Assembly (NCBI GenBank): GCA_023053575.1
Contig: JAKZAP010000019.1
Coordinates: 744,001 to 808,000 of the forward strand
Length of the DNA stretch: 64,000 nt
DNA from: Branchinecta lynchi
Taxonomy: Eukaryota > Arthropoda > Branchiopoda > Anostraca > Branchinectidae
Direction of reading: 5' to 3'
Shown: piece after piece, positions 31,758 to 44,069 of the stretch
Numbering within the stretch: the first letter of the stretch is position 1
Layout of the letters: every line of letters begins with the position of its first letter
Notes under the pieces: generated by a model
What the model was told of the DNA's origin: nothing
Seen by the model: the letters and a program-made list of their open reading frames with translations, nothing else
Databases searched by the model: none
Program-made: the position numbers and the translations under genes

Positions 31758-32023
31758 TGTTTCTTGTTTCAAATATCTTTTTGTTGCGAAAGCCCACCTG
31801 CGCGGCTACGAGTAGCACAACTCTGCTGGAGTGCTCCCTGCCGCAAAAGGACCGTTCACGCTTGTGTTATAACATGAATAAAAATACTTCGCCTTATAAG
31901 CTTTATCCTCCTCTTCCGTTCAACTTGAAAGTCAAGTTGTACACCCACGTATGCGCAGATTAACCACGCGGAGCCTGGAGCCTGACAAAGAATCCCAAGA
32001 GCACCTAACCTTTTATGACTTTA
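31758..32023. other. Anonymous DNA after the candidate exon
   Basis: If the exon is real this is the start of its intron. The frame continues open to 31963 but loses any coding look after the donor site. Confidence 0.35.
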
Positions 32024-32356
32024 TGCCCGGGCCACATTCAGTCACACCTGTACGTAATTTGGTTCCTTAATTTGGTTATTACCAACTCTTACGTTTCATC
32101 CTGGTCACACCTGCAACAAAGAAATTCAAGATATATTACCACCATCATTACTCAAACATAAACAAACCTGGCTAAAATCAGCGACTCTGGTCTGTGACTG
32201 GTCCAAACACTCGAAAGATACTTTTCAAAATGGAGGAGATGAATTTTTCCATCTCGACAACCGTACGTTTTCAGCGTCTTTTCTTCCCAATTTCGACCGT
32301 AAGGCGGCCTTATTACCGGCGTTATTATTAGGCGCGACTATAGTGGGGCCCGGGCA
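32024..32356. mobile_element. R7 copy 2: 333-bp TIR element with TTA duplication
   Basis: Left end TGCCCGGGCCACATTCAGTC and right end, inverted, TGCCCGGGCCCCACTATAGT are similar; TTA flanks both (32021-32023, 32357-32359). A 3-bp TWA duplication is typical of PIF/Harbinger-type elements. The body matches 18845-19110. No transposase. Confidence 0.7.
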
Positions 32357-32868
32357 TTAGGGACACTGAACATGGGCATTAGGGACACTGAACATCCTGA
32401 AATATGGAATTTTAGATCAGCCTCAACCGGTTTGTGCAAATTCAGTATAATATCTGTTGCTGTGTCTGTTCGACCAATGTAGATTTCTCAATTTAGTTTT
32501 GAGACTACCAGGATTGCTGTATAATTATTTCAGATAAGGTTATCAAAACGCCATTAGCTATACAGTTTAGCATGACTTGACTTTCTATGCAAAGAGCTCA
32601 TTCAGTTTCAGTTATATTACAAATATCTCTCCTTGTCCGTTTCTCTCTTTCTTCCTTGACAATCACGCGATGGAAAACGCACGCTGTGATTGGTCACGTG
32701 TAACTTTTAACACACAAAATAGAACCCGTTCCTCTTAATTTTTACTACAGCAAGCCTGGCGGGATGAAAGTTTTACCACACATATTTGCGGATAGCAGGT
32801 ATAATTCAGGATTTCTGCGCCTTAAACGTAAGCTTGAACAGTCCTAAAGGCTAGGGTCCATCAATACC
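32357..32868. other. Anonymous DNA with a 22-bp tandem duplication
   Basis: GGGCATTAGGGACACTGAAC occurs twice in a row at about 32352-32396, overlapping the end of the R7 element. Otherwise nothing recognised. Confidence 0.45.
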
Positions 32869-33120
32869 CGATGACAAATTATTTGACTGTGTAGTTGTAT
32901 GGTAGTTGTACAAAAAAAGTTGCATGTATTAATATGTAGTAGTATGGAAAACTTTGATCTAGCATGCCTCCGACTGGGTAAATCTTAAGTAGTCGTATCC
33001 GACAACATCCCATCTTGCTGTAGTTGCATCCAGTTTGCTAGTAGTAGTTTGCAGTGGCAACAGTTACTACTGCATGCAACTTTTTCGTACAACTCTACGC
33101 AGGCTATAAATTTGTCATCG
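32869..33120. mobile_element. R5 foldback, copy 1
   Basis: Nearly the entire 252 bp is an imperfect palindrome: left CGATGACAAATT, GTAGTTGTATGGTAGTTGTA, AAAAAGTTGCATG; right the complement of CGATGACAAATTTATAGCC and GTAGAGTTGTACGAAAAAGT. The same family is at 42979-43275. Confidence 0.75.
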
Positions 33121-33490
33121 AAATTGTCAAGAACGCCACTTGGGACTCAGAACAGTAGCGACCGAAAACCTTATTTCTTAGCTGTTTGTTTTAACCAACA
33201 TCAGCAATCTTCGACAAATTTCTTCCCTGGTCATTAGCTCGAGAGATAAGAATCCTCGGAGACAAATTTGGAAATCCTTCTAAGCCGACAAGGGAAAAAC
33301 AAACCTTTTAGGGCTGATTGCTGAATTACTTTGTTTTGGCGTGTTTTGCGGGATGTGCGATTGTAGACCACGTTCCCATCCAGTATTATTGTTTTGGTTA
33401 TCGCCCGTCACGAAACAGTAATTGCATACAAAGACGTAGCAGCCTATTGGAAAAATAATTACAAAATAAAGATAGAACAAATAAACTAAA
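33121..33490. other. Anonymous DNA
   Basis: No feature seen. Confidence 0.4.
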
Positions 33491-33529
33491 GATGCAACAA
33501 GAAAGAGGTCTACACTCTACACAGGTCTA

Positions 33530-33891
33530 CAGGTCTACGTCAAAACAAGTTCCACTTTCTCGCAGTCTGCTCGCCAAACTCTACAGCGCTGTCGCGCTAC
33601 CCCACGTTTTATATCTGGCTCCATTTTGGACTATTCACGACTACCGAGCAGTCTCGAGTCCGGTCGCTTTATTTTCGTTACCTGAAATATTTGCTAAAAA
33701 TGCTACCGTGGACACGCAACAGGTACCTAATTAGAAAATTCAGCCCGGTAGAACCCAACGAGTCTGTAAATAAGTTAGTCCAGAAAGTTCTTGGAACGGC
33801 CCTGGTTACCAGTACTTTGTGCTCAAAAGCAGCTGTCACAGCGTTACCGCCGAAGTTGACTTTTTTATCATACAAAATACTTTATCTGTAG
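33530..33891 (+). pseudogene. LINE C-terminal fragment, frameshifted
   Basis: One frame reads LSRSLLAKLYSAVALPHVLY and LAPFWTIHDYRAV; another, from about 33665, reads RYLKYLLKMLPWTRNRYLI and EPNESVNKLVQKVLGTA before stop at 33889. The order and the LPWTRN block look like the region after RT in CR1/L2-type LINEs. No RT motif is left, so this is only a remnant. Confidence 0.45.
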
Positions 33892-36059
33892 TGCTGTATA
33901 CGTTTTGTCGTTTCTCTTTTTTGTCCTTTATTTCTTTTTCTTCCATTTACTCCGTTCTTGTTCAGTTTGAATGTAACGGGTTATAAAGAATATACATAGA
34001 TACTTTTTCTTCAAGAAACTGCTTAGTAGTGTCGAGACCACCACTGGGTCAGAACAAAATAACACTAGGGAGTAGCGACAAGACTTGGAAAAAGTGACAC
34101 ACACTCAAATAACAGCGACACTAGCACCACTAGTGATAGAGAACCTCCCTACGGAAACTCAACTTCATATTCCGAACACAGCAAAAAAAAAGGTATAACC
34201 TCCCCTGTTACCACAGTGTGTGCAGACCGCATCTTACCTTTACTATAAATTTCTAAGCTCGCAAGTTTGTCTTGCTTTAAATGCCGCAAGCGTAATGGGC
34301 GGCACTACGACTATTGCCCTTTTGCGAAGCATAGAAAGCACAGGTCTTGTTATTTTGCTCTGCACTGGGTCTAGTCGTGAAGACTAGAATTCTTATTGGT
34401 CGTCTCCTTTGTTTGATGTTCATTTGGAAACGCCTTTCAGTGTTGGTATTGAGTTTTTGGCCAGCAATGGCAGTTGAACACTTTTTCCGGGACATAAAAC
34501 TGCAGACAGTGTAAAGCCTACAGAAAGACCTTTTCTCTCACTTTGTGGTCATACCTTGTCTCGTTTTGATCACTTGACGAAGTGATGAAGCTACTTTCGA
34601 AAAGGCAAACAGGGCTGGACAGCCCATTTACACTGTTCCGAAATGAGATAATCCTGGAAACGTCACAGCCTCGGATCAAACCCTATGGAAAAGCCTATAG
34701 GCAGTCAAAATCTCGGGACCCCCCTGCTAATTATCTCTTATTAACGTTCTCGTTAAAGGCTAGGTAGAGATGACCACTACTATACTGTACGTTACATATA
34801 TATATATTAGTTCATTAATTAATTTAAAGGCTTTTGTTTCGCCAAATTGACAAGACAAGGGGTGAGAAAAATACAGAAGTTATTGATTTACAACCAGTTC
34901 GCGAAATTTTTCGATCGTAGAGCACATAATCCGAACGTTAAAAATAAGGAAATAGATGTAGTTTATATATTAGACTTAGGGTCCCTAAAAGCGCCGCGAA
35001 AAATGAGAAGGGCAGGACCCCTGTTCTTTGGTTTCGGCTCCTTCTACCTGAAGACAGGAGCCCTGTTGAAGCCCCCATGGACTGGTGTCTACCTATTCGG
35101 TCATCCAACACTGGAAGGTCAAATCAGGAAACGGTCTGCCTGCTCAGATTGTACATTCCGTCTTCGATGTCTCCAATCTCGGATTACACCACGTCTTGCC
35201 GTTCTGAGAACAATACTTCCTTCATTTCCAACTTTTGGATTCGGGATTGTTACGTGATGGGCAACTTAGTTTTCTCGTTTTTTGCCAATGATAGTCGCAC
35301 AAAAGATCGTTCTTGGAATCCAGTTTGCTTGCTTGCTTTTCCTGTTGCTGCGTGCTTCTTTTTGGATCGTTTTAGCTACGACGCATGACGTCACGAATTC
35401 TGGCTTTTTGGCGTCAAGGTTGGAACGCATTTTTCCATTTTCACCAAATATCGGGCCACGGCTGGGCCACGGGCTAATCCGGCCAATCACATCACAGAGA
35501 TTCGTAGTTTACCACGCTTACTACTTACTACGCTCCCCTGCCCGAGCGTGGTAAGCAAATAGTTCTTATTATATTATTTACTATTTCGAGAAGGTTGGAC
35601 GGTCAGCGTAACGACTTTTTGTGAGGATGGAACTGAAATAGTAACTAATAGTTACTATTTTTAAAAGAGTGGAACACGCCCTTAGTGTCGGAGATCATTT
35701 TGCATAAAGGCAGAATGCCGAATCGCAACATGGTATACACTAGATGTTCTTTCACCCCTACAGCAACTCGCTAAAACGTTTCGTATATCCGGTAACCGGA
35801 TCCCGTCCGGATTAGGTCACCTTGCAAACCACCTGCTTATACACAGGTTCTACATGATGTTTTATCCTGAATCCACCCCTCCCTCTTATCAGATCGATAG
35901 TCAAGTAGCTTCATCGGTGTCGATGGTATTGGTAAAGAAAGATATTTTTGCACACTACCCTCAATTTCTTATCGAGAACTTCGGTAATTATCAAAGTTAT
36001 AAACGATATAGCCATCTCTGTTGTTCTGCTCTTCCTGAAAATGTATTAATATTATGATT
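33892..36059. other. Anonymous DNA, about 2.2 kb
   Basis: No supported gene. The 136-codon plus frame at 34847 and 103-codon frame at 35077 overlap each other and resemble no known family. A short (TA)n run lies at 34796-34808. Sequence at 35560-35670 has repeated AGTAACTA/TTACTATT motifs. Confidence 0.4.
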
Positions 36060-36215
36060 AGGATGTAAAAGTTTGTGACGTTGTAGATGCTCATATATTC
36101 TAGAATCGATACACTTTTCTAGAACACAGGAAATAACCGGTAAAGCTGAGATTGGTCGGTAATTCCCAAGATTATTTTTAACTCACCCTTAAAAATAGGA
36201 TGGATTAAGGAAAGT
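36060..36215 (-). pseudogene. LINE RT fragment
   Basis: On minus the sequence reads HPIFKGE in one frame, then NNLGNYRPISALPVISCVLE and KCIDSRIYEHLQRHKLLHP in the next. NYRPIS..P..S..LEK is the conserved RT block between fingers and palm. The rest of the RT is not recognisable on either side. Confidence 0.6.
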
Positions 36216-37383
36216 TATTTTTTTTTTTTTGCTTTGGGATTAGAAAACATAATGTTTTTTTTGCAGTGTAAGTAATTGTGTTGAGTTCTTTGGTACATGG
36301 TTTGAGTTCTTTGGTACATGGTTTCATCCTCTTATCCCTTACTTCAGTAAAAGAAAAATTCCAATTCTTTTTTTGTGTTGTTTAATAGCACATCCTCGCA
36401 AGCAGTGCTTTTGCTGTGCTATTTATGCATCTTCGATTGTCTTGCTAATTAAAACTATTCTACTACTTCTACTACCAGGATCAGAGGGCAAACAATTTGC
36501 AATTACGCGGGAATTCTTATAACGTCGAGGAAGGTACAAAAGAGATTTACTTGAAATAAAATGTCCTGACACATTTTAAATCTTTTCGTCTTGGAATGCA
36601 AAAAAGGGCGGACGGTGCAAACAGAAGGAGAACAAAAGCTATTATACCAAGGGCTTATCTGCTGTAGCTTCCTCTTTTTGGAACTAATTTTACGTATCCT
36701 ACACGAAGGGAGCCATGAACAGACATATTAATTATCATAAATTATTTATTGTTGCTATTTGAATTGTGTGACGTCTGGGTGGGCGGAGGTGATTTACCAG
36801 GATGACTGTCTTATCTTTTCTTAAATCGGGAACTCGACAGTCGACACACGGCATCTTCCTGGCCGACCTCCTCCTGATTCGATAAAGGCACTCATTTACG
36901 AGTTCATCATTTGACAATCTGCCCATCCCCACAGGAAAACCAATACCTATCTCGAAGGATTGGCAATCTCCATTGTCATCTCACTCCGTCTTTATTTTTG
37001 ACTCCAATCGATTAACGCCTTATTTACTTCTGGGGATACTAGCCTATCATTTCGCGGAGGAAAAAATGAGGGGTCGCAAGCTCAAGTACTCGATAATCAG
37101 TTGCGATGTAGCCAGTGGCTACATCAACAAGATATGAGAAATATATGAGATATATACATAATATAATTTTGGTGTTAATTAACCCGAAGAAAAGGTGCAT
37201 ACAATAGAGATAACTAGGAATTAAGAAACAGTACCTCACAACTCAAGTGCTGTACTTTATGCACAAAATCACTAAAAGAAACAATCGATCTTGCTGACGT
37301 AGTTCGCAGGATACCAAGAAGCTGCCCATCCTTCCCACAACGAACCCAAAAGATAATCTTCTGTTTTTTGTTTACATTTTTAT
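36216..37383. other. Anonymous DNA with a 21-bp tandem duplication
   Basis: TGAGTTCTTTGGTACATGGT occurs twice in tandem at about 36283-36324. No gene recognised. Confidence 0.45.
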
Positions 37384-38852
37384 AGCACTAGCCCTTCGGC
37401 CCAGTGCCATGATCGCACTCCGTCGGTCTGTCGGTCTCGGTTTTGCTAGTTTGGGTACTTCCGCAGAAGCTAGGAAGATGAAACTTGGTAAACATGATCA
37501 GGGACCCAAAATGACTAAATTGGAAATAATTACTTCCCCGATCCAATCATCTTGGGGGGGGGGTGGAGGGCGCGGGAAACCGGAATCTCTAGGTAATTAT
37601 AACTTTCAAACGGGTGACCGGATCTCAATGAAACTTGTTTTTTGGATCGCGTTTCAGACAAACCACTTAAAATGCGGATCGGATCCGGTGACTTCGAGGG
37701 GAATTAGAGGGAGGAACCGAAAATCTTGGGAAACGCGTAGAGTGAAGGAATCGGGACAAAACTTGGTGAGAAGAGCAAACGCAAATCCTAGATAGATCAT
37801 TGTCATAACCGAACCGTTTCGGTACTTCTTGATGTACTAGGACGATGAAACTCGGCAGGCATATCAGGGATTCGAACAAACTGACTTGAGTATAGTCGTT
37901 TGCACGACCCGACCATCGTGGGGAGTGTAGGTATGGTGCATCCATAATCTAGTGTCATTCATACTTTTGAACTGGTGATCGGATTTGAATGAAACTTGGC
38001 AAGTTGAAAGAGCTGGCGTCTCAGATGTTCCATGTCAAGTCCGGACCGGATCCGATACTTGTAGGGGGAGTTGGGTACCGGAATTTTCGTGAAACGCTTA
38101 GTCTTGAGGGATGGGGATAGAATTTAGTGGGAATAAAAAGCATGAGCCCAGATCATATCAGGGCTTTTTTTTTTTGGGGGGGGGGGTGAGGGGGGTTCCC
38201 GGAATTCCGGTGATCGCAGATACTTCCGCTACTTCCGGATTTGCTAAGGAGTATGAAACTTGGCAGGCATATTAGTGACCCGACCAAATAGACTTAAGGA
38301 CCTGACACAATGCTCTAGAAAGACTTCCTTTCCTGGATCCGACCACTTCTGGGGGAGCTAAGGGAAAGGAAATCCGGAAATTACTGACTTCCGTAGGTCG
38401 ACTGAAAGTTTATGGGTGATAAGAACTGATGACGTATAGATCTTCAAAATATGTGTCCGAACCACATACAGTCATGGTTGGGGGAAGTGGAGAGTAAGAG
38501 GTGGAAAATTTGTGACATGCACAAAAATAAACGGATTGGGTGAATGGGATGTTGAACAATACCAAGTTTATACGGCCTAGATCTGCTATTTGGTGTCAGG
38601 ACTGGATCCGGACACGATATAACAATAATAATAATTTATTTTTAACCCAGAAATCGTACAAGACGAAAAGCTCCATTTCGAGTCAAAGTTGACGGGCCAC
38701 AAGAGGAGATTTCAGTGTCCGAGTCGTGTTCGGCCACAGTGGGGGGGGGGGGGAGAAGTCCCGGAGATTTTGTTGCTCGCATAGCGTAGCATTCAAACGT
38801 GTGGAGTGATCTGAATGAAACTTGGAAAGTAGAGATATCATATGCCCTAGAT
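37384..38852 (+). repeat. R3 family copy, broken by a LINE tail
   Basis: It begins with a hairpin (GCACTAGCC, loop CTTC, GGCCCAGTGC) and AGTGCCATGATCGCA, then CCGTCGGTCTGTCGGTC and AGGAAGATGAAACTTGG. Tandem units follow, marked by GATGAAACTTGG, GGTGATCGGATTTGAATG, GGATCCGGACAC-type blocks and long G runs (about 37554, 38177, 38739). The LINE scrap 38623-38708 interrupts it. No coding capacity. The right terminal motif is lost where a hAT-like end begins. Confidence 0.82.
38623..38708 (-). mobile_element. LINE tail (AAT)n inside R3
   Basis: ATAACAATAATAATAATTTATTTTTAACCCAG is, on minus, a LINE 3' UTR ending in a (ATT)n tail. R3 sequence is continuous on either side (GATCCGGACACG, then GTCCGAGTCGTG). 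Confidence 0.5.
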
Positions 38853-38890
38853 CAGTGGTTCCCAACCGGTGGTACGCGGGTACGTGAAGG
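38853..38890 (+). mobile_element. hAT-type terminus remnant
   Basis: CAGTGGTTCCCAACCGGTGG closely resembles termini of many animal hAT elements. No matching inverted end was found downstream, so the element is truncated or its far end has decayed. Confidence 0.4.
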
Positions 38891-39259
38891 AACCAAAACT
38901 GATTTAGTTTGTAGCTTCAAAATCTCGTCTCATCATTAAAGATTGCTGAAAGCCTAATATTACCAGCAGAGTATCACCAGCCAAAATGTATCTTAAGGGC
39001 TAGGTGTTTCTACTAGCCGAAAAGTCATTTATTTATCATTTATCATTTAATCGTGTGGCCGACCTTTATTGGGGGAGGGATGTTGTCAACTTGTGAGTGA
39101 CGCGCCTCTGATTACAATCCCTAATGAAATAATGTTGATTCCAAAACATCTAGCCTACTGCCGTAAAATCTGTGTCTGTGTCAAACAACCCCACTTTTCT
39201 TGAGCTACTGAAAAAAGAATGTTTATTTTCAATCAAACTGTTTAACTACTACATACCCT
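38891..39259. other. Unassigned DNA, perhaps hAT interior
   Basis: No gene; a short ATTTATCATTTATCATTTA run lies near 39028-39048. Confidence 0.35.
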
Positions 39260-39590
39260 TCCCGGTGCAAACGAGCCGAGGCTAGGAGCTACGCGGCACA
39301 CAACGTTTCATTACCTCTACAAATAGCTATGTCGCTTATAAGTCGCGTAGGAGAACCTTTCAAATTAAAGGCCAATTGGTTCTCTGGACACGCCCCAGAG
39401 CAGGTCAGCGTGCCTCCTGCACGTATTCCTCTGCCGTGATTAACGGCCAAGACGGAAGTAGACGGGTATCAACTCAAAGCTAGAGCAAGTACCTCTAGCT
39501 CAGCTCAGTTTTGTCGGGGTATCCGCAGTCACTGCATGTTACCAAAGACGGACGTCCTGTCAGATTATTTGTTCTTATTGCGTCCCAAGC
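39260..39590 (-). repeat. R6 family copy 2
   Basis: Inverse of 24243-24620; shared blocks include GTTTCATTACCTCTACAAAT, GCTGACCTGC (as complement) and AAATAATCTGACAGGACG on minus. Confidence 0.7.
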
Positions 39591-39938
39591 GTCTGCACGT
39601 AAAAGCTACTAGGCTGTCCGTTGTTGAAGTGTGCAAGCATCGTCTCTGCGAGTTTTCTGGAGTGTATAGGCTCACAACCAAGTAAAGGAAAAACGTCGCA
39701 GTATCGTAGAGCCGTAAAATAGGCCATTCCACCTCAATGTCCTCTTTGAGGTTGAGTTCCCCAAATGCTTTGGCTTCTGTTTCCACTACGTGGGCGACGA
39801 CCTGTAAGTTACGTGCAGTGTTCACGTGAAAGTTGAAACCCTTTTGCTCCGTCCAAGAGGTCTTACTGTGGTCGGAAACGGTCGGGACGGTTTTGTAACT
39901 CTTTAGGATATTCAACAGAGCTTCAAAGAAGTGAAGTA

Positions 39939-40315
39939 TTAAGCTACGTTTACACGGAGGGTTTTTACCCGTACTCCGCGGGTATTTTCCCCCGCAACAG
40001 CAACCAATCCCCGGGTATTTTGGAATTCAATTTCGTGAACTTTTTACCCGGGTATTTGTTTGTCGAAGGGTTTTCTTCGACGTCAACAACAACAAAATTG
40101 GATTTTCGAGCAATAACTTTGATTATGTCCATATAAAAAGTGGTCCAAATGGACACATGTTCGTATCCATTGTAGAGAGATATCCTGAGCCTTAAACCTT
40201 GGAATCTATTGCCATTTAACAGTACTCTCCCTTGAAAAAAAATACCCGGGTACCGTGTGAATACTTTCCCCTCTCGTCTTCGGAGAAAAATACCTGCCCT
40301 GTAAATGATCCCTTA
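39939..40315. mobile_element. Probable MITE with diverged inverted ends
   Basis: Left TTAAGCTACGTTTACACGG and right, inverted, TAAGGGATCATTTACAGGG are similar over about 20 bp. The interior has repeated GGGTATTTT/AAAATACCC motifs in both orientations and TACCCGGGTA. No target duplication is evident. Confidence 0.45.
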
Positions 40316-41106
40316 GAATGTAAACTGTAATGTAAACATTATCTACCGCTACCTGTGCCTGAAGGAGGATTATCGGACTTTCAGGTACTAGTTGCCTGTT
40401 ATGAGGGTTATTGTGATTCGAACTGTTTGAAACACTGCTTGACCCAACACACAAAGAATGTACTGTTTCGTACGAAAGTTGTGAAGTAAGGAGCAAGATT
40501 ACTCAGGAGGTTGTTTAAACGATCGAGTTCGGCCGTCATTCTTGATATCTTCATCTAGACGATGCAAATGCGAGAATTCTCCGGAACCTGCTCCATCAGT
40601 GAAGATTGTCGGTTCCTGAACTGTTAGTTGAATTTGCAAGGTCCTTACAGTTCAAACACCGTGTTGGACCTAGGGCTGCTACAAAATCTGCAACTTTTGT
40701 GAAGTGCAGAGCAAGCACGCTTGGCAGGCTTTTGAGATGATCATCTTTGACATCGTCGTCATTCTTTCGGCGGAAACTGGAGACAGCCTCCTTCAGACAA
40801 ATAAAAGCCATGTCATAAGAACCGAGACATCACAAGCGATGAAACGGAGCTGGCGGGTTCCGACACTTATGGAATTTCTTTTGGTGATTGATGGCCTACT
40901 TCATTACGACATTGCTACCTCTGGCCTTTTCGGAGACGGTTCTGTTTTTGTCGCTGACTTTTAGTGGAGTTCGGACGTCCAGGTGTTGGTAGAGCACACA
41001 GCTTACAGAAATCTGTAATAGCTAGAGGCCCTTCACGCTAGACGCCCTTTCCTGGTCCCTTTCTTGATCTTCGTCGACCTTTTTCTGGCCTCTTTCCCTG
41101 ATCGAC
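40316..41106. other. Anonymous DNA; possible coding traces on minus
   Basis: The minus frame 40596-40811 (ALHFTKVADFVAALG near its end) and the minus frame ending at 39565 (EVEWPILRLYDTATFF) have balanced amino-acid composition, and GT..AG-like sites lie nearby. I could not link them into a gene or recognise a family. Confidence 0.3.
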
Positions 41107-42009
41107 TTTTTGGGATCCCAAAACGTAAGTGGAGGGATACCTGTGAAATCGTCAAAGTTATCCGTCTGTCCGTCTGTTAGGACGATAACTCTCGAAGGGA
41201 ATGTGACATTTTGATGAAACTTGGTGTGAGGAGTCTTTGAATCAAGGGTAAGGTCTAGTTCGTAGTTGGGCTCTGTAGCCCTACATTTAGGGGTGGGGGT
41301 TCGAATTAAGGGGCAAACAAAATATTTTTAAAACAGCTAATGTGATAATAAAGCTAATGCGATAGTCGGTTATGGGGTAAGAAGACATGCTGAACATGAA
41401 TATGCCAAACATTTTATCGTCCGACAAGTAGTTCGCCCGGAATCGGGCAAAAATTGGAAAGTGGTTAAAGTTAAGTTTCATTTGAAGTTGATTACATGTT
41501 CGATTTAGGGGTAAGTAGGTAGACATGCTGAACACTTGTGTGAAAAGCATTTTCTACCCGGACAACTAGTTCGCCAGGAATCTGTCCAAAAACTGGAAAA
41601 TTTGTTAAAAGTACTAAGTTTTCTTTGAAGTTGATTAGATGACAGTTTAGGGGTAAGAAGAGACGTTGATTCTGTATATGACAATAATTTTTAACCGGAC
41701 ATATATTTGTCCGAAATCCGGTTGTAACTGTTTTTTTTTTTATAAGTTAAAGTTTTATTTGACATTGATTAGATGTTCTTTGTAAGGATAAGGAGCTACG
41801 CTGAATTTTATTCTGAATTTTCATTTTCTTGGCAGAAGTAAAGCAGGAAGTTTCGGTCAGTACCGTCAAAATAGATATGGCTTATAAATATCTGAACTTC
41901 GTTTTCTCTGATGATTAGCCTGACTAAGACTGGATCTGGCGAAGACGAGACAAGTTGTCTGGACCAAATACTAGATTTTTGGGATCCCATCGAAACCTTA
42001 GGTCTTGCT
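41107..42009 (+). repeat. R2 family, full-length copy
   Basis: TTTTTGGGATCCCAAAACGT, CCGTCTGTCCGTCTGTTAGG, TTTTGATGAAACTTGGTG, GCCCTACATTTAGGGGTGG, three ~130-bp units with CGCCCGGAATCGGG and ACTGGAAAAT, GGCAGAAGTAAAGCAGGAAG, GACTGGATCTGGCGAAGAC, GGGATCCCATCGAAACCTT. No coding capacity. Confidence 0.9.
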
Positions 42010-42047
42010 TAGGATAATTGTTAGTGTGAATGTACGATTTCAAGTCT

Positions 42048-42370
42048 TCATCATACTTGACAGTGCAAAACTGATATTTCAGCTGGTTTATTAAAGCTAC
42101 ATTTCGGCCATTCTTGGCAAGGGTCCTTTTCAGACTCAAGCTGGAAAATAAACTTGGGGAAAAACAACTAAAGATTCTAAATTAAGTATCTGATTCTGTG
42201 AATTTCTTCGTGAAAGGTGCCAGCTCTTGCTGTGATTCCATTTTGGACACGGCTGCTGTTTTGCTGCTCGCTTGGGTCGTTGAGAGGGTATAATAAAATT
42301 CAACTGACGTATCCGTATTGCACTGTCAAATATGATTCGCAGTCAGCCTGGGCAAAAGGAATATTCAAGT
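42048..42370. repeat. R1 family, longer copy
   Basis: Left arm TTGACAGTGCAAAACTGATA and right arm TATCCGTATTGCACTGTCAA bracket an interior with GCCATTCTTGGCAAGGGTCC, AAAACAACTAAAGATTCTAA and GTGAATTTCTTCGTGAAA. This is the least compacted R1 copy in the window and may be closest to full length. Confidence 0.85.
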
Positions 42371-42685
42371 CTTGTTGAGAAGCTCTTCAGTTCTTGTTAT
42401 TTGATTCTACGGCTGGTGCCATTCACAGAACTGACTTTGTATGGTGTAAATGCGTGAAAGCTACTCGACCAATACCAGAACTATCCCTTGAATGGTTTAG
42501 AATTTTAGAACATCAGTCTGTGGCAGGCCTGGCCAAAAAATAGGAACATTTTGATGGTCTCGTAGAACGTTACGAAAGTGTCAATCAGTTGAAGGATTTT
42601 ACACCTGATCACTCTTATCTGATTACAAATGATCACAACAAACCCACGAATTGACGAATTCCTACTTTCATCCGCTGACCCAGCC
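42371..42685. other. Anonymous DNA
   Basis: No feature seen. Confidence 0.4.
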
Positions 42686-42725
42686 TTGCATGTGCCATAT
42701 CAGCTTCCAGCTCTTGTTAAGGGGA
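42686..42725 (+). repeat. R3 right-end fragment
   Basis: ATGTGCCATATCAGCTTCCA and GCTCTTGTT match the right terminus of R3 (52771-52800). No other R3 sequence adjoins it. Confidence 0.6.
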
Positions 42726-42978
42726 GAAGAGATGTTTTGGGGGATCTTGAGGAAGAGTGTAATGGACTTAAAGGAGTGATTTACGGATAGACACAAGAGA
42801 AGGCAGGTTTCCCTCCTTTTATGCCCAATCTTATATGGCAGTGGTGCTGAAGTAAAGGCAGGAGAGAGTACTATCCCAACTATTGCTGATTCTTTTGCAA
42901 GCCAGACACTTTACTGACTATATCGTCATTACTGTTTAGAACCCAATTTCAACAGCCTCGGACGCGCTAGTCCCTTCC

Positions 42979-43275
42979 CGATGAAAAATTTGTAGCCTGC
43001 GTAGTAGTATGGTAGTAGTACGAAAACGTTGCATATAATACTATGTAATAGTAAAGTATATCATTTAATGCGCCTCAGACTGGTCCAGTCTTATGTAGTA
43101 GTATCCAGCGGCATCCTGTCTTGCCGTCGTAGCATCTAGTCTTGCTAATAGTAGCAGATAGTAGTATGCACTAACACGGTAGCCTTGAAGTAGAAGCATG
43201 TAGTAGCATCGTTAGTACTGCGTGCTACTTTTTCGTACTACTTCATAGTACTGTTTTGAGATAAATTTTTCATCG
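42979..43275. mobile_element. R5 foldback, copy 2
   Basis: Ends CGATGAAAAATTTGTAGCC and inverted CGATGAAAAATTTATCTC. The body is GTAGTAGTATGG-type sequence and its complement. It is 297 bp, longer than copy 1, with an extra GTAGTA-rich centre. Confidence 0.75.
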
Positions 43276-43410
43276 GGTTTGACTACCTTACCCTTGGTCA
43301 TTAGACATTGCGATAAGAATCCTTGGAGACAAAATTCATTCCGTTTAATCTGAAGAAGTAGTGAGCCCTTTGCGAACTGGCGTAGCCAGTGACTGAGCTC
43401 AGTCATTATC

Positions 43411-43800
43411 AATCAATCAATCAATCAAGTTTAATCCGAATAGCTAAAAGCTAGAAAAGGAATAAAATGACCAACATGCCAGGAAACGTCCATCATGGAC
43501 CTGTTTTTGTTCGTTTCAGGGATGTTGACGGGTCAGTTGTTGTTAGACCCTTCAGCGGTGGTGGCAACGTCAACGATAGTGCCTGTCGTGCTAGGACACA
43601 TCTGTTCCCTTTTCTGGGAGGGGAGTCCTGGGAATTTAAGTCGTTGACTGTCGGTAGAGCCTTTAGAAGTGATCTTGACAGTAATGTCTGCCGAAGTGAC
43701 CGTCCCTCTGGGACACATCTGGGTCCTTCTCCGGGGTGTGTGTGTGGGGGGGGTATATTTAGAATTCACAGGTGTAGGCTGTTGGTTGTGTATTAGAAAA
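43411..43800 (-). mobile_element. Possible LINE 3' end with (ATTG)n tail
   Basis: CAATCAATCAATCAATCAAG at 43413-43432 on plus is, on minus, a four-base tail of the kind seen on other LINEs here. The minus frame 43533-43769 upstream is serine/threonine-rich with no recognised motif, so the coding part is uncertain. Confidence 0.35.
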
Positions 43801-44069
43801 CCCTTAAAGTGTAACTAAAAAGCCAACTTATTTTACATCTTGGATTTGAATACACTGAATTATTTTGACTCTTCCAGTGGATTTTTATTGTGACGCTCTT
43901 AATACACTTGCATGGAAAGGGAAAATTCATCTAATTACGGCACATTTGAATATCAGCAAAAGCGCAGATTTCAGTGCAAACAAGGCCAAGCTTCTGAAAT
44001 GTTCGACTCCTGACTGCATGGTCAAGTCTTGCCTCCATTCTGAAGATTGAAAAGCTGCCATTTTTTTTT

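Noticed and set aside
34847..35257. 136-codon plus ORF
   Set aside because: No family resemblance, overlaps another frame, no start or splice context.
39565..39915. 116-codon minus ORF as a host exon
   Set aside because: Composition looks coding, but its end runs into the R6 repeat, no family is recognised and splice sites are not convincing.
40596..40811. 71-codon minus ORF as a host exon
   Set aside because: Plausible composition only; no recognised domain and no linked exons.
43467..43796. 109-codon plus ORF
   Set aside because: Opposite a possible LINE 3' end, no family features, C/G-rich low-complexity tail.
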